Origin: Pseudomonas alloputida
GTDB lineage: Bacteria > Pseudomonadota > Gammaproteobacteria > Pseudomonadales > Pseudomonadaceae
DNA length: 64,000 nt
Direction: 5' to 3'
NCBI RefSeq assembly: GCF_021283545.2
Contig: NZ_CP128540.1
Location: forward strand, 5,243,501-5,307,500
Below are positions 15,354 to 26,038 of this stretch, piece after piece (position 1 is the stretch's first letter; the number at the start of each line of letters is the position of its first letter). The translations under genes and the position numbers were made by a program. Under the pieces are notes generated by a model, which saw only the letters and a list, made by a program, of their open reading frames with translations, ran no database searches and was not told the DNA's origin.

Positions 15354-16508
15354 ATGCAATTCAAGCCAGCCGTTACCGCTCTGGTTTCCGCCGTCGCCCT
15401 GGCAACCCTGCTCAGTGGCTGTAAGAAAGAAGAAGCAGCGCCAGCGGCGCAGGCTCCTCAGGTCGGCGTCGTGACCATCCAGCCGCAAGCCTTCACCCTC
15501 ACCTCGGAATTGCCGGGGCGAACCAGTGCCTACCGCGTCGCCGAAGTGCGCCCGCAGGTCAACGGCATCATCCTCAAGCGCCTGTTCAAGGAAGGCAGTG
15601 AGGTCAAGGAAGGCCAGCAGTTGTATCAGATCGACCCTGCCGTGTACGAAGCCACCCTGGCCAATGCCAAGGCCAACCTGCTGGCTACACGCTCACTGGC
15701 CGAACGTTACAAGCAACTGATTGACGAACAGGCCGTCTCCAAACAGGAATACGACGACGCCAATGCCAAACGATTGCAGGCTGAGGCTTCGCTCAAGAGC
15801 GCACAGATCGACCTGCGCTACACCAAGGTTCTGGCGCCAATCAGCGGCCGTATCGGTCGCTCTTCGTTCACCGAGGGTGCACTGGTGAGCAATGGCCAGA
15901 CCGACGCCATGGCCACCATCCAGCAGCTCGATCCTATTTATGTCGACGTTACCCAGTCCACCGCCGAGCTGCTCAAGCTGCGCCGTGACCTGGAAAGCGG
16001 CCAGTTGCAGAAGGCCGGCGACAACGCCGCCTCGGTTCAGCTGGTACTGGAAGACGGCAGCCTGTTCAAGCAGGAAGGTCGCCTGGAATTCTCCGAAGTC
16101 GCGGTGGACGAGACCACCGGCTCGGTGACCCTGCGCGCCCTGTTCCCCAACCCCGATCACACCCTGCTGCCAGGCATGTTCGTGCATGCGCGGCTCAAGG
16201 CCGGGGTCAACGCCAACGCCATCCTGGCACCGCAACAAGGCGTGACCCGCGACCTCAAGGGCGCACCCACCGCCCTGGTGGTCAACCAGGAGAACAAGGT
16301 CGAACTGCGCCAGCTCAAGGCCAGCCGCACCTTGGGTAGCGACTGGCTGATCGAGGAAGGCCTCAACCCGGGTGACCGCCTGATCACCGAAGGGCTGCAG
16401 TACGTGCGCCCAGGCGTCGAGGTGAAGGTCAGCGATGCCACCAACGTCAAGAAGCCGGCCGGTCCTGATCAGGCCAACGCGGCGAAAGCAGACGCCAAAG
16501 CGGAGTAA
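15354..16508 (+). CDS. ttgA: RND efflux periplasmic adaptor TtgA
   Basis: This 384-aa membrane-fusion protein links the RND pump to the outer-membrane channel. A lipoprotein signal ends LATLLSGC, with Cys23 as the acylation site. The biotinyl-lipoyl-like halves (PQVNGIILKRLFKEGSEVKEGQ near 65-86 and TKVLAPISGRIG near 160-171) flank an alpha-helical hairpin (about 98-145). First gene of ttgABC, starting 108 bp after the TtgR operator. The three gene products together export solvents such as toluene and many antibiotics; this is established for P. putida. Confidence 0.96.
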   Translation: MQFKPAVTALVSAVALATLLSGCKKEEAAPAAQAPQVGVVTIQPQAFTLTSELPGRTSAYRVAEVRPQVNGIILKRLFKEGSEVKEGQQLYQIDPAVYEATLANAKANLLATRSLAERYKQLIDEQAVSKQEYDDANAKRLQAEASLKSAQIDLRYTKVLAPISGRIGRSSFTEGALVSNGQTDAMATIQQLDPIYVDVTQSTAELLKLRRDLESGQLQKAGDNAASVQLVLEDGSLFKQEGRLEFSEVAVDETTGSVTLRALFPNPDHTLLPGMFVHARLKAGVNANAILAPQQGVTRDLKGAPTALVVNQENKVELRQLKASRTLGSDWLIEEGLNPGDRLITEGLQYVRPGVEVKVSDATNVKKPAGPDQANAAKADAKAE

Positions 16509-16511
16509 ACC

Positions 16512-19500
16512 ATGTCGAAGTTCTTTATCGATCGCCCGATCTTCGCCTGGGTGATCGCCTTGGTGATCATGCTGGTCGGGGCCTTGTCCATCCTGAAGCT
16601 GCCGATCAACCAGTACCCCAGTATCGCGCCGCCAGCCATCGCCATCGCCGTGACCTACCCGGGCGCGTCGGCGCAAACCGTGCAGGACACCGTGGTGCAG
16701 GTGATCGAGCAGCAGCTCAACGGTATCGACAACCTGCGTTATGTGTCGTCGGAAAGTAACTCCGACGGCAGCATGACCATTACCGCCACCTTCGAACAGG
16801 GCACCAACCCCGACACCGCGCAGGTACAGGTACAGAACAAGCTGAACCTGGCCACCCCGCTGCTGCCGCAGGAAGTGCAGCAGCAAGGTATCCGCGTCAC
16901 CAAAGCAGTGAAGAACTTCCTGCTGGTGATCGGCCTGGTCTCCGAAGACGGCAGCATGACCAAGGACGACCTGGCCAACTATATCGTCTCGAACATGCAG
17001 GACCCGATCTCGCGTACCGCGGGTGTAGGTGACTTCCAGGTGTTCGGTGCGCAGTACGCCATGCGTATCTGGCTCGATCCGGCCAAGCTGAATAAGTTCC
17101 AGCTGACCCCGGTCGACGTCAAGACCGCTGTGGCCGCACAGAACGTGCAGGTGTCTTCCGGCCAGCTCGGCGGCCTGCCAGCCCTGCCGGGCACCCAGCT
17201 GAACGCCACCATCATCGGCAAGACCCGCCTGCAAACCGCCGAGCAGTTCGAGAGTATCCTGCTCAAGGTCAACAAAGACGGTTCACAGGTGCGCCTGGGC
17301 GATGTCGCCCAAGTAGGCCTGGGGGGTGAAAACTACGCCGTCAGCGCCCAGTTCAACGGCAAGCCGGCTTCCGGCCTGGCGGTAAAACTGGCAACCGGCG
17401 CCAACGCGCTGGACACCGCCAAGGCACTGCGCGAGACCATCAAAGGCCTGGAACCGTTCTTCCCGCCGGGAGTCAAGGCGGTATTCCCGTATGACACCAC
17501 CCCAGTGGTCACCGAATCGATCAGCGGCGTGATCCACACCCTGATCGAAGCCGTGGTGCTGGTGTTCCTGGTGATGTACCTGTTCCTGCAGAACTTCCGC
17601 GCCACCATCATCACCACCATGACCGTACCGGTGGTATTGCTGGGTACCTTCGGCATCCTTGCCGCCGCGGGCTTCAGCATCAACACCCTGACCATGTTCG
17701 CCATGGTTCTGGCCATCGGCTTGCTGGTGGACGACGCCATCGTCGTGGTGGAGAACGTCGAGCGGGTCATGTCCGAGGAAGGCTTGCCGCCCAAGGATGC
17801 GACCAAACGCTCGATGGAACAGATCCAGGGCGCCCTGGTGGGTATCGCCCTGGTGCTCTCGGCCGTACTGCTGCCCATGGCGTTCTTTGGCGGCTCCACG
17901 GGTGTGATCTACCGGCAGTTCTCCATCACCATCGTCTCGGCCATGGGCCTGTCGGTGCTGGTTGCGCTGATCTTCACCCCGGCGCTCTGCGCAACCATGC
18001 TCAAACCGCTGAAGAAGGGCGAGCACCACACCGCCAAAGGTGGCTTCTTCGGCTGGTTCAACCGCAACTTCGACCGCAGCGTCAACGGCTACGAGCGCAG
18101 TGTAGGCGCCATCTTGCGCAACAAGGTGCCATTCCTGCTGGCCTATGCGCTGATCGTGGTCGGCATGATCTGGCTGTTCGCCCGCATCCCTACCGCGTTC
18201 CTGCCAGAAGAAGACCAGGGCGTACTGTTCGCTCAGGTGCAGACCCCGGCCGGCTCCAGTGCCGAACGCACGCAGGTCGTGGTCGACCAGATGCGTGAAT
18301 ACCTGCTCAAGGACGAAGCCGATACCGTATCGTCGGTGTTCACGGTCAACGGTTTCAACTTCGCAGGCCGCGGCCAGAGCTCGGGCATGGCCTTCATCAT
18401 GCTCAAACCCTGGGATGAACGCTCGAAGGAAAACAGCGTGTTCGCCCTGGCCCAGCGTGCCCAGCAGCACTTCTTTACCTTCCGTGATGCGATGGTGTTC
18501 GCCTTCGCCCCGCCAGCGGTGCTTGAACTGGGTAACGCCACCGGCTTCGACGTGTTCCTTCAGGACCGCGGCGGTGTCGGCCACGAGAAGTTGATGGAGG
18601 CGCGCAACCAGTTCCTGGCCAAAGCTGCGCAGAGCAAGATCCTCAGCGCCGTGCGCCCGAACGGCCTGAACGATGAACCGCAGTACCAGCTGACCATTGA
18701 TGACGAACGTGCCAGCGCCCTGGGCGTGACCATTGCCGACATCAACAACACCCTGTCGATTGCCTTGGGTGCCAGCTACGTCAACGACTTCATCGACCGT
18801 GGCCGGGTCAAGAAGGTGTACATCCAGGGCGAACCCAGCGCGCGGATGAGCCCGGAAGACCTGCAAAAATGGTACGTGCGCAACGGCGCAGGGGAGATGG
18901 TGCCGTTCTCCTCCTTCGCCAAAGGCGAATGGACCTACGGTTCGCCGAAGCTGTCGCGTTACAACGGTGTCGAAGCGATGGAAATCCTCGGTGCACCGGC
19001 GCCTGGCTACAGTACCGGTGAAGCCATGGCCGAGGTCGAGCGCATTGCAGGCGAGCTGCCAAGCGGTATCGGCTTCTCCTGGACCGGCATGTCCTACGAG
19101 GAAAAACTCTCCGGCTCGCAGATGCCGGCGCTGTTCGCCCTCTCGGTGCTGTTCGTGTTCCTGTGCCTGGCGGCCCTGTACGAAAGCTGGTCGATCCCGA
19201 TCGCTGTGGTGCTGGTAGTACCGCTGGGTATCATCGGTGCGCTGATCGCCACCAGCCTGCGCGGCCTGTCCAACGACGTGTACTTCCTGGTTGGCCTGTT
19301 GACCACCATCGGTCTTGCGGCGAAAAACGCCATTCTGATCGTGGAATTCGCCAAGGAGCTGCACGAACAAGGCCGCAGCCTGTACGACGCAGCGATCGAG
19401 GCGTGCCGCATGCGTCTGCGCCCGATCATCATGACCTCGCTGGCGTTCATCCTGGGCGTGGTACCGTTGACCATCGCCAGCGGCGCCGGCGCCGGCAGCC

Positions 19501-19664
19501 AGCACGCCATCGGTACTGGCGTGATCGGCGGCATGATCAGTGCGACCGTGCTGGCTATCTTCTGGGTACCACTGTTCTTCGTCGCAGTGTCGTCGCTGTT
19601 CGGCAGCAAAGAGCCGGAAAAAGACGTCACCCCTGAAAATCCACGTTATGAGGCTGGGCAATGA
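16512..19664 (+). CDS. ttgB: RND efflux transporter TtgB
   Basis: This 1050-aa inner-membrane pump of the HAE1 family has 12 membrane helices and two large periplasmic loops. The proton-relay Asp pair is present in TM4 ([17 protein letters not shown], about residue 406), and the conserved start [21 protein letters not shown] is intact. It lies 3 bp after ttgA and overlaps ttgC by ATGA. The length is normal for AcrB/MexB relatives, with no frameshift. It is the specificity-determining part of the TtgABC pump. Confidence 0.97.
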
Positions 19665-21115
19665 CCAAGTCTTTGTTGTCCCTGGCGGTAACCGCTTTCA
19701 TTCTTGGCGGCTGCTCGCTGATCCCTGACTACCAGACCCCGGAGGCGCCGGTGGCTGCGCAGTGGCCGCAAGGCCCTGCTTACTCGCCGACGCAATCGGC
19801 GGATGTTGCCGCTGCTGAACAGGGCTGGCGCCAGTTCTTCCACGACCCGGCGCTGCAACAGCTGATCCAGACCTCGCTGGTCAATAACCGCGACCTGCGC
19901 GTCGCGGCGTTGAACCTCGACGCCTACCGTGCGCAATACCGCATTCAGCGCGCCGACCTGTTCCCGGCGGTTTCGGCCACCGGCAGCGGCAGCCGCCAGC
20001 GTGTCCCGGCGAACATGTCGCAAACGGGCGAATCTGGCATCACCAGCCAGTACTCGGCCACCTTGGGCGTCAGCGCCTACGAGCTGGACCTGTTCGGCCG
20101 CGTGCGCAGCCTGACCGAGCAGGCCCTGGAAACCTACCTCTCCAGCGAGCAGGCGCGTCGTTCCACGCAAATCGCCCTGGTAGCCAGCGTGGCCAACGCC
20201 TACTACACCTGGCAGGCCGACCAGGCCCTGTTCAAGCTGACCGAAGAAACGCTGAAGACCTACGAGGAAAGCTACAACCTCACCCGTCGCAGCAACGAAG
20301 TCGGCGTGGCCTCGGCCCTGGACGTCAGCCAGGCGCGTACCGCCGTGGAAGGCGCCAGGGTCAAGTACTCGCAGTACCAGCGCCTGGTCGCCCAGGACGT
20401 CAACAGCCTGACCGTGCTGCTGGGCACCGGCATTCCTGCCGACCTGGCCAAGCCGCTGGAGCTTGATGCCGACCAACTGGCCGAAGTACCGGCCGGCCTG
20501 CCATCGGATATTCTTCAGCGTCGCCCGGACATTCAGGAAGCCGAGCACCTGCTCAAGGCTGCCAACGCCAACATTGGTGCAGCCCGCGCAGCGTTCTTCC
20601 CGAGCATCAGCCTGACCGCGAACGCCGGCAGCCTGAGCCCCGACATGGGCCACCTGTTCTCGGGCGGCCAGGGCACCTGGCTGTTCCAGCCGCAGATCAA
20701 CCTGCCGATCTTCAACGCCGGCAGCCTCAAAGCCAGCCTGGACTACTCGAAAATCCAGAAGGACATCAACGTCGCCAAGTACGAAAAAACCATCCAGACG
20801 GCCTTCCAGGAAGTCTCCGATGGCCTGGCGGCACGCAAGACCTTCGAAGAGCAGTTGCAGGCCCAGCGCGACCTGGTGCAGGCGAACCAGGACTACTACC
20901 GCTTGGCCGAACGCCGTTACCGCATCGGGATTGACAGCAACCTGACCTTCCTCGATGCCCAACGCAACCTGTTCAGTGCCCAGCAAGCGCTGATCGGAGA
21001 CCGCCTGTCGCAGCTGACCAGCGAGGTCAACCTGTACAAGGCGCTTGGCGGTGGCTGGTACGAGCAGACCGGGCAGGCCAACCAGCAGGCATCGGTGGAA
21101 ACACCGAAAGGCTGA
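19661..21115 (+). CDS. ttgC: RND efflux outer-membrane channel TtgC
   Basis: This 484-aa TolC/OprM-family lipoprotein has the signal [18 protein letters not shown], with Cys18 as the lipid site. Two repeated outer-membrane efflux domains (about 70-260 and 280-465) supply the barrel and alpha-helical tunnel. [32 protein letters not shown] is the family's most conserved block. It is the last gene of the operon, followed by a strong terminator. Confidence 0.96.
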
Positions 21116-21136
21116 TCGGCCTTGTTGCAAAAGCAG

Positions 21137-21168
21137 AAAGCCCACCCTTATCGGTGGGCTTTGTTTTT
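21137..21168 (+). terminator. rho-independent terminator of ttgABC
   Basis: Ten-bp stem AAAGCCCACC (21137-21146) / GGTGGGCTTT (21153-21162) followed by GTTTTT. Confidence 0.9.
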
Positions 21169-21198
21169 ACTGCCTGTGCCGGCTGGGCGCAAGCCGTC

Positions 21199-21227
21199 GT
21201 AGGAGCGGGTTTACCCGCGAAGAGGCC
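21199..21227. repeat. REP element
   Basis: GTAGGAGCGGGTTTACCCGC followed by GAAGAGGCC, a full reverse-oriented REP, lies 30 bp after the ttg terminator. The rest of the 312-bp gap to the porin gene holds no gene that I can support. Confidence 0.88.
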
Positions 21228-21427
21228 GCCCCAGAAGAGTTATTAACCAACCGGAACATTCCGTTCGATTATCGCCCCGTTCCGTTTGCGGCGAATTGCC
21301 TCACCCCCGCACTACCCCGCACCATCCCCCCACGCAACGTTACTCAAGTTCATCAAAAACACCCGCACCTGCAGGCCCGATCCCGCAGTGCACCGGCTCG
21401 ACCATAAAAACAAGAGATCCACGACAG

Positions 21428-22684
21428 ATGAGCATTTCGCTACCCGCACGTCAGCTGCTGCCTGGCCTGTTGGCCATGTCCTGCGCCCTCCCCGCATTCG
21501 CCGCCAACGAAGGTGGTTTCATCGAGGACGCCAAGGCCACCCTCAACCTGCGCAACTTCTACATCAACCGCAACTTCGTCGACCCGGCCCACCCACAGGG
21601 CAAGGCCGAGGAATGGACACAAAGCTTCATCCTCGATGCCCGTTCCGGTTTCACCCAGGGCACGGTCGGTTTCGGCGTGGACGTACTGGGCCTGTACTCG
21701 GTCAAGCTCGACGGCGGCAAAGGCACCACCAACACTCACCTGCTGCCCGTGCATGGCGACGGCCGCCCGGCCGATGACTTTGGCCGGCTGGGTGTGGCGC
21801 TGAAGGCCAAGCTGTCCGAAACCGAGCTGAAAGTCGGTGAATGGATGCCGGTACTGCCAATCCTGCGTTCGGACGATGGCCGCTCACTGCCGCAAACATT
21901 CCGCGGTGGCCAGCTGACCTCCAGGGAAATCGCCGGCCTGACCCTGTACGCCGGCCAGTTCCGCGGCAACAGCCCGCGCAACGATGCCAGCATGGAAGAC
22001 ATGTCGCTCAACGGTAAAGCCGCCTTCACCTCCGACCGTTTCAACTTCGGCGGCGGTGAGTACACCTTCAACGACAAGCGCACCATGATCGGCCTGTGGG
22101 ATGCCCAGCTCAAGGACATCTACCGCCAGCAATACCTCAACCTGACGCACAGCCAGCCGCTGGGCGACTGGACGCTGGGCGCCAACCTGGGCTACTTCAT
22201 CGGCAAGGAAGATGGCGCCGAACGGGCCGGCAAGCTGGACAACCGCACCGCCTCCGCCTTGCTTTCGGCGCGCTACCAAGGCCACACCTTTTACGTTGGC
22301 CTGCAGAAGGTCAGCGGCGACGATGCCTGGATGCGGGTCAATGGCACCAGTGGCGGTACCCTGGCCAACGACAGCTACAATTCAAGCTTCGACAATGCCA
22401 AGGAGCGTTCCTGGCAGGTTCGCCATGACTTCAACTTCGCCACCGTCGGCGTACCCGGGCTGACCCTGATGAACCGCTATATCAAGGGTGACAACGTCAC
22501 CGTGGGCAGCGTGGACGATGGCAAGGAATGGGCGCGGGAAACAGAGCTGGCCTATGTGGTGCAGTCGGGCAGCTTCAAGGACCTGTCGCTGAAATGGCGC
22601 AACTCGACCATGCGTCGCGACTTCAGCACCAACGCGTTCGATGAGAACCGCTTGATTGTGAGTTATCCGCTGAATCTTCTGTGA
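21428..22684 (+). CDS. OprD/BenF-family outer-membrane porin
   Basis: This 418-aa porin starts at ATG 21428 with a signal peptide ending LPAFA|ANEGG. OprD-family hallmarks include EDAKATLNLRNFYINRNF at the mature N-terminus, EWTQSFILDARSGFTQGTVGFGVD, and a C-terminal strand ending NLL. The family takes up aromatic acids, basic amino acids or dipeptides. Its place beside the pca genes points to an aromatic acid, and it may be the porin called PcaP in descriptions of the P. putida cluster, although it is on the opposite strand. AAAAACAA before the start resembles a Crc/Hfq site. Confidence 0.87.
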   Translation: MSISLPARQLLPGLLAMSCALPAFAANEGGFIEDAKATLNLRNFYINRNFVDPAHPQGKAEEWTQSFILDARSGFTQGTVGFGVDVLGLYSVKLDGGKGTTNTHLLPVHGDGRPADDFGRLGVALKAKLSETELKVGEWMPVLPILRSDDGRSLPQTFRGGQLTSREIAGLTLYAGQFRGNSPRNDASMEDMSLNGKAAFTSDRFNFGGGEYTFNDKRTMIGLWDAQLKDIYRQQYLNLTHSQPLGDWTLGANLGYFIGKEDGAERAGKLDNRTASALLSARYQGHTFYVGLQKVSGDDAWMRVNGTSGGTLANDSYNSSFDNAKERSWQVRHDFNFATVGVPGLTLMNRYIKGDNVTVGSVDDGKEWARETELAYVVQSGSFKDLSLKWRNSTMRRDFSTNAFDENRLIVSYPLNLL

Positions 22685-22691
22685 CTCAATT

Positions 22692-22723
22692 GGCCTCTTC
22701 GCGGATAAACCCGCGAATAGGCC
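22692..22723. repeat. REP-like palindrome
   Basis: GGCCTCTTCGCGG-ATAAA-CCGCGAATAGGCC is an imperfect full palindrome directly after the porin gene; it may help end transcription. Confidence 0.7.
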
Positions 22724-22841
22724 AGACGCCCTCCCTTTTGAAGGCATCATTGGCAACAGCGTGATGAAAACCCTGCCATGAATTGCCCAGTGCGAGCTGC
22801 CGCCATTCGCTGAGCTGATGATGGTGGTGACTGCAGGCTAT

Positions 22842-22857
22842 CCTGATCACTATCAGG
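22842..22857. promoter_or_regulatory. small inverted repeat before the Mpo1-like gene
   Basis: CCTGAT-CACT-ATCAGG, 37 bp upstream of the start codon; either an operator or a leader hairpin. Confidence 0.35.
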
Positions 22858-22893
22858 TACAGGTGAAACAAAGCAGAACAGGGAGGCACAACA

Positions 22894-23418
22894 ATGAAAA
22901 CCCTCGTCGACCACCTGAGCCAATACGCCAACTACCACCGCGATCCACGCAACATCGCCACCCACTTCGTCGGCATCCCCATGATCGTGCTGGCAGTCAC
23001 CATCCTGCTTTCACGCCCAGGCTGGGAGATAGCTGGCATGTGGCTGTCCCCTGCCCTGCTGGCAGCGGCGGCATCTGTGTGGTTCTACTTGCGCCTGGAC
23101 CTGCGCTTCGGGCTGGTGATGGGGCTGTTGCTGGGCCTGTGCCTGTGGGTCGGTGAGGCGCTGGCAGTGCAGTCGACAACGCTATGGCTCGGCGCCGGGC
23201 TGGGGGCGTTCGTGGTGGGCTGGATCATCCAGTTCATCGGCCATTACTACGAAGGCCGCAAACCGGCATTTGTCGACGACGTGAGCGGCCTGATCATCGG
23301 GCCACTGTTCGTGGTGGCGGAAGCTGCGTTCATGCTGGGCCTGTGCCCGACCCTGAAGCGCGCCGTGGAAGCCAACGCCGGCCCGATTGCCATGCGGCAA
23401 AAAAAGGCATCGGTGTAA
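22894..23418 (+). CDS. Mpo1-like (DUF962) membrane protein
   Basis: This 174-aa protein has four to five membrane helices and the His-rich motifs of the Mpo1/YGL010w family: HRDPRNIATHFVGIP near 16-30 and QFIGHYYEGRKPAF near 113-126. Yeast Mpo1 is an Fe(II) peroxide-dependent dioxygenase for 2-hydroxy fatty acids, and the His residues are the metal ligands. Whether the bacterial protein has this activity is inference. GGGAGG lies 8 nt before the ATG. It is convergent with pcaC and is not part of the pca pathway by any evidence here. Confidence 0.82.
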   Translation: MKTLVDHLSQYANYHRDPRNIATHFVGIPMIVLAVTILLSRPGWEIAGMWLSPALLAAAASVWFYLRLDLRFGLVMGLLLGLCLWVGEALAVQSTTLWLGAGLGAFVVGWIIQFIGHYYEGRKPAFVDDVSGLIIGPLFVVAEAAFMLGLCPTLKRAVEANAGPIAMRQKKASV

Positions 23419-23419
23419 A

Positions 23420-23461
23420 GGCCATTCGCGGGCAAGCGCCCTGTTGCAGGGGCCTGCCCGT
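23420..23461. repeat. REP-like hairpin after pcaC
   Basis: GGCCATTCGCGGGCAAGCGCC and GGGGCCTGCCCGTGATC form an imperfect long hairpin between convergent genes. Confidence 0.55.
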
Positions 23462-23470
23462 GATCACGGT

Positions 23471-23863
23471 TTACTGGCGAGACTCTACGCCAAGTTCATC
23501 CCACACCGACTCAGCCAGGTGGAACGTGGCATTGGCCGCCGGAATGCCGCAGTAGATCGCGCTCTGCATCAGCACTTCCTTGATCTCGTCGCGGGTCACG
23601 CCATTGTTGGCCGCCGCACGCAGGTGCAGCTTCAGCTCGTCGTTGCGGTTCATGCCAATCAGCATGGCGATGGTGATCAGGCTGCGGGTATGGCGCGGCA
23701 GCCCCGGGCGGGTCCAGATGTCACCCCAGGCGTGGCGGGTGATCATTTCCTGGAACTCGCCATTGAAGTCGTTGAGCTTCTCCAGGCTGCGGTCCACGTG
23801 GGCATCACCCAGCACTGCGCGGCGCACTTGCATGCCAGCGTCGTAACGTTGTTTCTCGTCCAT
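23471..23863 (-). CDS. pcaC: 4-carboxymuconolactone decarboxylase
   Basis: This 130-aa enzyme converts 4-carboxymuconolactone to 3-oxoadipate enol-lactone in the protocatechuate branch. The sequence fits the CMD/AhpD-like family: DFNGEFQEMITRHAWGDIWTRPGLPRHTRSLITIAML, and HLRAAANNGVTRDEIKEVL with the catalytic-type His. The ATG at 23863 has GAGG upstream; a longer open frame overlaps pcaD and is rejected. It is the last pca gene of the run, 10 bp after pcaD. Confidence 0.95.
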   Translation of the reverse strand: MDEKQRYDAGMQVRRAVLGDAHVDRSLEKLNDFNGEFQEMITRHAWGDIWTRPGLPRHTRSLITIAMLIGMNRNDELKLHLRAAANNGVTRDEIKEVLMQSAIYCGIPAANATFHLAESVWDELGVESRQ

Positions 23864-23873
23864 GGCGTTGTCC

Positions 23874-24665
23874 TCAGTGAGCCAGCAGGAAATCGAGCAC
23901 GCGGCGGCTGAAGGCCTCGCCAATCTCGACATTGGACAGGTGCGCCGCCGGGAAGTCGACGTACTCGGCACCTTGGATACCGGCCTGCATGAAGCGGCCA
24001 TGCTCAGGGGTGGTAACCACGTCTTGGGTACCGGCAACGATCAGCGCAGGCACCTGGATGCGGCCCAGTTGCTCACGATAATCAGCGTCACGTACCGCTG
24101 CACAGTTGCCTGCGTAGCCTTGCGGGCTGGTTTGCGCCAGCATCTGGCAGATACGCTGGGCCTGCTCCGCCTGCGCCTGGGCAAAGCCCGGGGTGAACCA
24201 GCGGGCGATGGAGGCATCGCGCAGGTCGACCATGGCCTGCTGGCCGCCTTTGAGTACCGTGTCGATACGGGTGTTCCACACCTCGTCATTGGCGATCTTG
24301 GCGGCCGTGTTGCACAGGGTCAGGCTGTGCAGGCGCTCACCTGCATGGATACCCAGCCACTGGCCGATCAGGCCGCCCATCGACAGGCCGACGAAGTGAG
24401 CCTTTTGAATGTCCAGGCCATCGAGCAGGGCCAGCACGTCGCGGCCCAGCTGTTCGATGCTGTAAGGGCCTTCAGTGACCAGCGATGCGCCGTGACCACG
24501 GGTGTCATAGCGCAGCACCCGGAAGTGCTGACTCCAGAGCGGAATCTGGGTGTCCCACATGCCCAGGTCGGTACCCAGCGAGTTGGACAGGACCAGCACC
24601 GGGGCGTCATCCGGGCCATCGATCTGGTAATTCAAAACGCCATCGGCCAGTTGCAAGTGCGCCAC
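23874..24665 (-). CDS. pcaD: 3-oxoadipate enol-lactonase
   Basis: This 263-aa alpha/beta hydrolase opens 3-oxoadipate enol-lactone to 3-oxoadipate. The nucleophile elbow is GLSMGG with Ser95, the acid is probably the Asp in AGTQDVVT (near 216), and the base is His in FPAAHLSN (near 244). The oxyanion loop is SNSLGTDLGMW. It lies between pcaB and pcaC with 10-11 bp gaps, so translation is coupled or co-transcribed. Confidence 0.95.
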   Translation of the reverse strand: MAHLQLADGVLNYQIDGPDDAPVLVLSNSLGTDLGMWDTQIPLWSQHFRVLRYDTRGHGASLVTEGPYSIEQLGRDVLALLDGLDIQKAHFVGLSMGGLIGQWLGIHAGERLHSLTLCNTAAKIANDEVWNTRIDTVLKGGQQAMVDLRDASIARWFTPGFAQAQAEQAQRICQMLAQTSPQGYAGNCAAVRDADYREQLGRIQVPALIVAGTQDVVTTPEHGRFMQAGIQGAEYVDFPAAHLSNVEIGEAFSRRVLDFLLAH

Positions 24666-24676
24666 AGCGGTCTCCT

Positions 24677-26029
24677 TCAGGCAGTGAAACGTTGATGTTC
24701 GGACACGGCGCGCGCCACCCAGACGCGGGCCTGGCCCAGGTAATGGGCAGGGTCGAGCAGGCGATCGAGTTCTTCGCCAGACAGCTCGGCGCTGACCTGC
24801 GGCTCGTCACCCAGCACGGCACGCAGGTGCCGCTGTTCGGCCACCGCGCGTTGGCAGCATTGTTCCAGCAGGTGGTGGGCACGGTCGCGACCCAGACGCT
24901 GGGCGAGGACGATGCTCACCGCTTCGGCCAGCACCAGGCCTTGGGTCAGGTCGAGGTTACGGCGCATGCGCGCGGCATCCACCTCCATGCCCTCGGCAAT
25001 CACTTGAGCCTGGCGCAGGGCGCCAGAGACCAGGCAGCAGATATCCGGCAGGGTTTCCCACTCGGCATGCCATAGGCCCAGGCTGCGTTCGTGCTCCTGA
25101 GGCATGGCTGCGAACAGCGTCGACAGCAGGCCCGGCACGCGGGTCGCGGCACCGATCAACACGGCGGCACCCACCGGGTTGCGCTTGTGTGGCATGGTCG
25201 AAGAACCACCCTTGCCCGGCGCAGAAGGCTCAAACACCTCCCCCGCCTCGGTTTGCATCAGCAAGCTGATATCACGGCCGAACTTGCCCAGGCTGCCGGC
25301 AACCAGGCCCAATACCGAGGCAAACTCCACCAGGCGGTCGCGCTGGGTGTGCCAGGGCTGCTCGGGCAGGGTCAGCTTGAGCTGTTCGGCCAGCGCTTCG
25401 GCCACCGGCATCGCCTTGCTGCCCAGCGCCGCCAGGCTGCCCGAGGCACCGCCGAACTGCAGGACCAGAAGGCGCGGGCGCAGTTCCTGCAGGCGCTGAC
25501 GGTGGCGGGTCAAAGCACCCAGTACACCGGCCAGTTTCATGCCCAGGGTCACCGGGGTGGCGTGTTGCAACCAGGTACGACCCACCAAGGGCGTATCGGC
25601 GTGCTTCAAGGCCTGCTGCGACAGGGTATCGGCCAGCTTGCCGAGGTCGGCCTCGATCAAATCGAGGGCATCGCGCAGCTGCAGAACCAGACCGGTATCC
25701 ATCGCATCCTGGCTGGTGGCCCCAAGGTGCACATAGCGCTCAGCCTCTGGCACGCCGGTGGCGATCACCTTGCCCAACGCTTTCACCAGCGGAATGGCCG
25801 AGTTGCCCGCGGTGGCGATGGCATTGGCCAGCGCGCCAACGTCATAGCGCTCGGCCTGGCATGCCGCCTCGATGGCCGCTACCGCGCTGTGCGGGACCAA
25901 ACCGGCAGAGGCTTCGGCTCGGGCAAGCGCGGCTTCGAAATCCAGCATGCCCTGCAGGCGGCCTCGGTCGGAGAAAATCTCGCGCATGGCCGGCGCGGTG
26001 AAATAGGCGTCGAACAGTTGGTTGCTCAT
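24677..26029 (-). CDS. pcaB: 3-carboxy-cis,cis-muconate cycloisomerase
   Basis: This 450-aa protein of the fumarase/aspartase superfamily cyclises 3-carboxymuconate to 4-carboxymuconolactone. The superfamily signature GSSTMPHKRNP is at about 277-287, and the bacterial PcaB C-terminal extension is present. The start is 10 bp after pcaT. The length matches P. putida PcaB. Confidence 0.95.
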   Translation of the reverse strand: MSNQLFDAYFTAPAMREIFSDRGRLQGMLDFEAALARAEASAGLVPHSAVAAIEAACQAERYDVGALANAIATAGNSAIPLVKALGKVIATGVPEAERYVHLGATSQDAMDTGLVLQLRDALDLIEADLGKLADTLSQQALKHADTPLVGRTWLQHATPVTLGMKLAGVLGALTRHRQRLQELRPRLLVLQFGGASGSLAALGSKAMPVAEALAEQLKLTLPEQPWHTQRDRLVEFASVLGLVAGSLGKFGRDISLLMQTEAGEVFEPSAPGKGGSSTMPHKRNPVGAAVLIGAATRVPGLLSTLFAAMPQEHERSLGLWHAEWETLPDICCLVSGALRQAQVIAEGMEVDAARMRRNLDLTQGLVLAEAVSIVLAQRLGRDRAHHLLEQCCQRAVAEQRHLRAVLGDEPQVSAELSGEELDRLLDPAHYLGQARVWVARAVSEHQRFTA

Positions 26030-26038
26030 GCAGCGTCC

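Noticed and set aside
17283..19661. 792-codon open frame antisense to ttgB
   Set aside because: High GC leaves antisense frames open; composition is His/Gln/Gly-rich and the sense strand is a certain RND pump.
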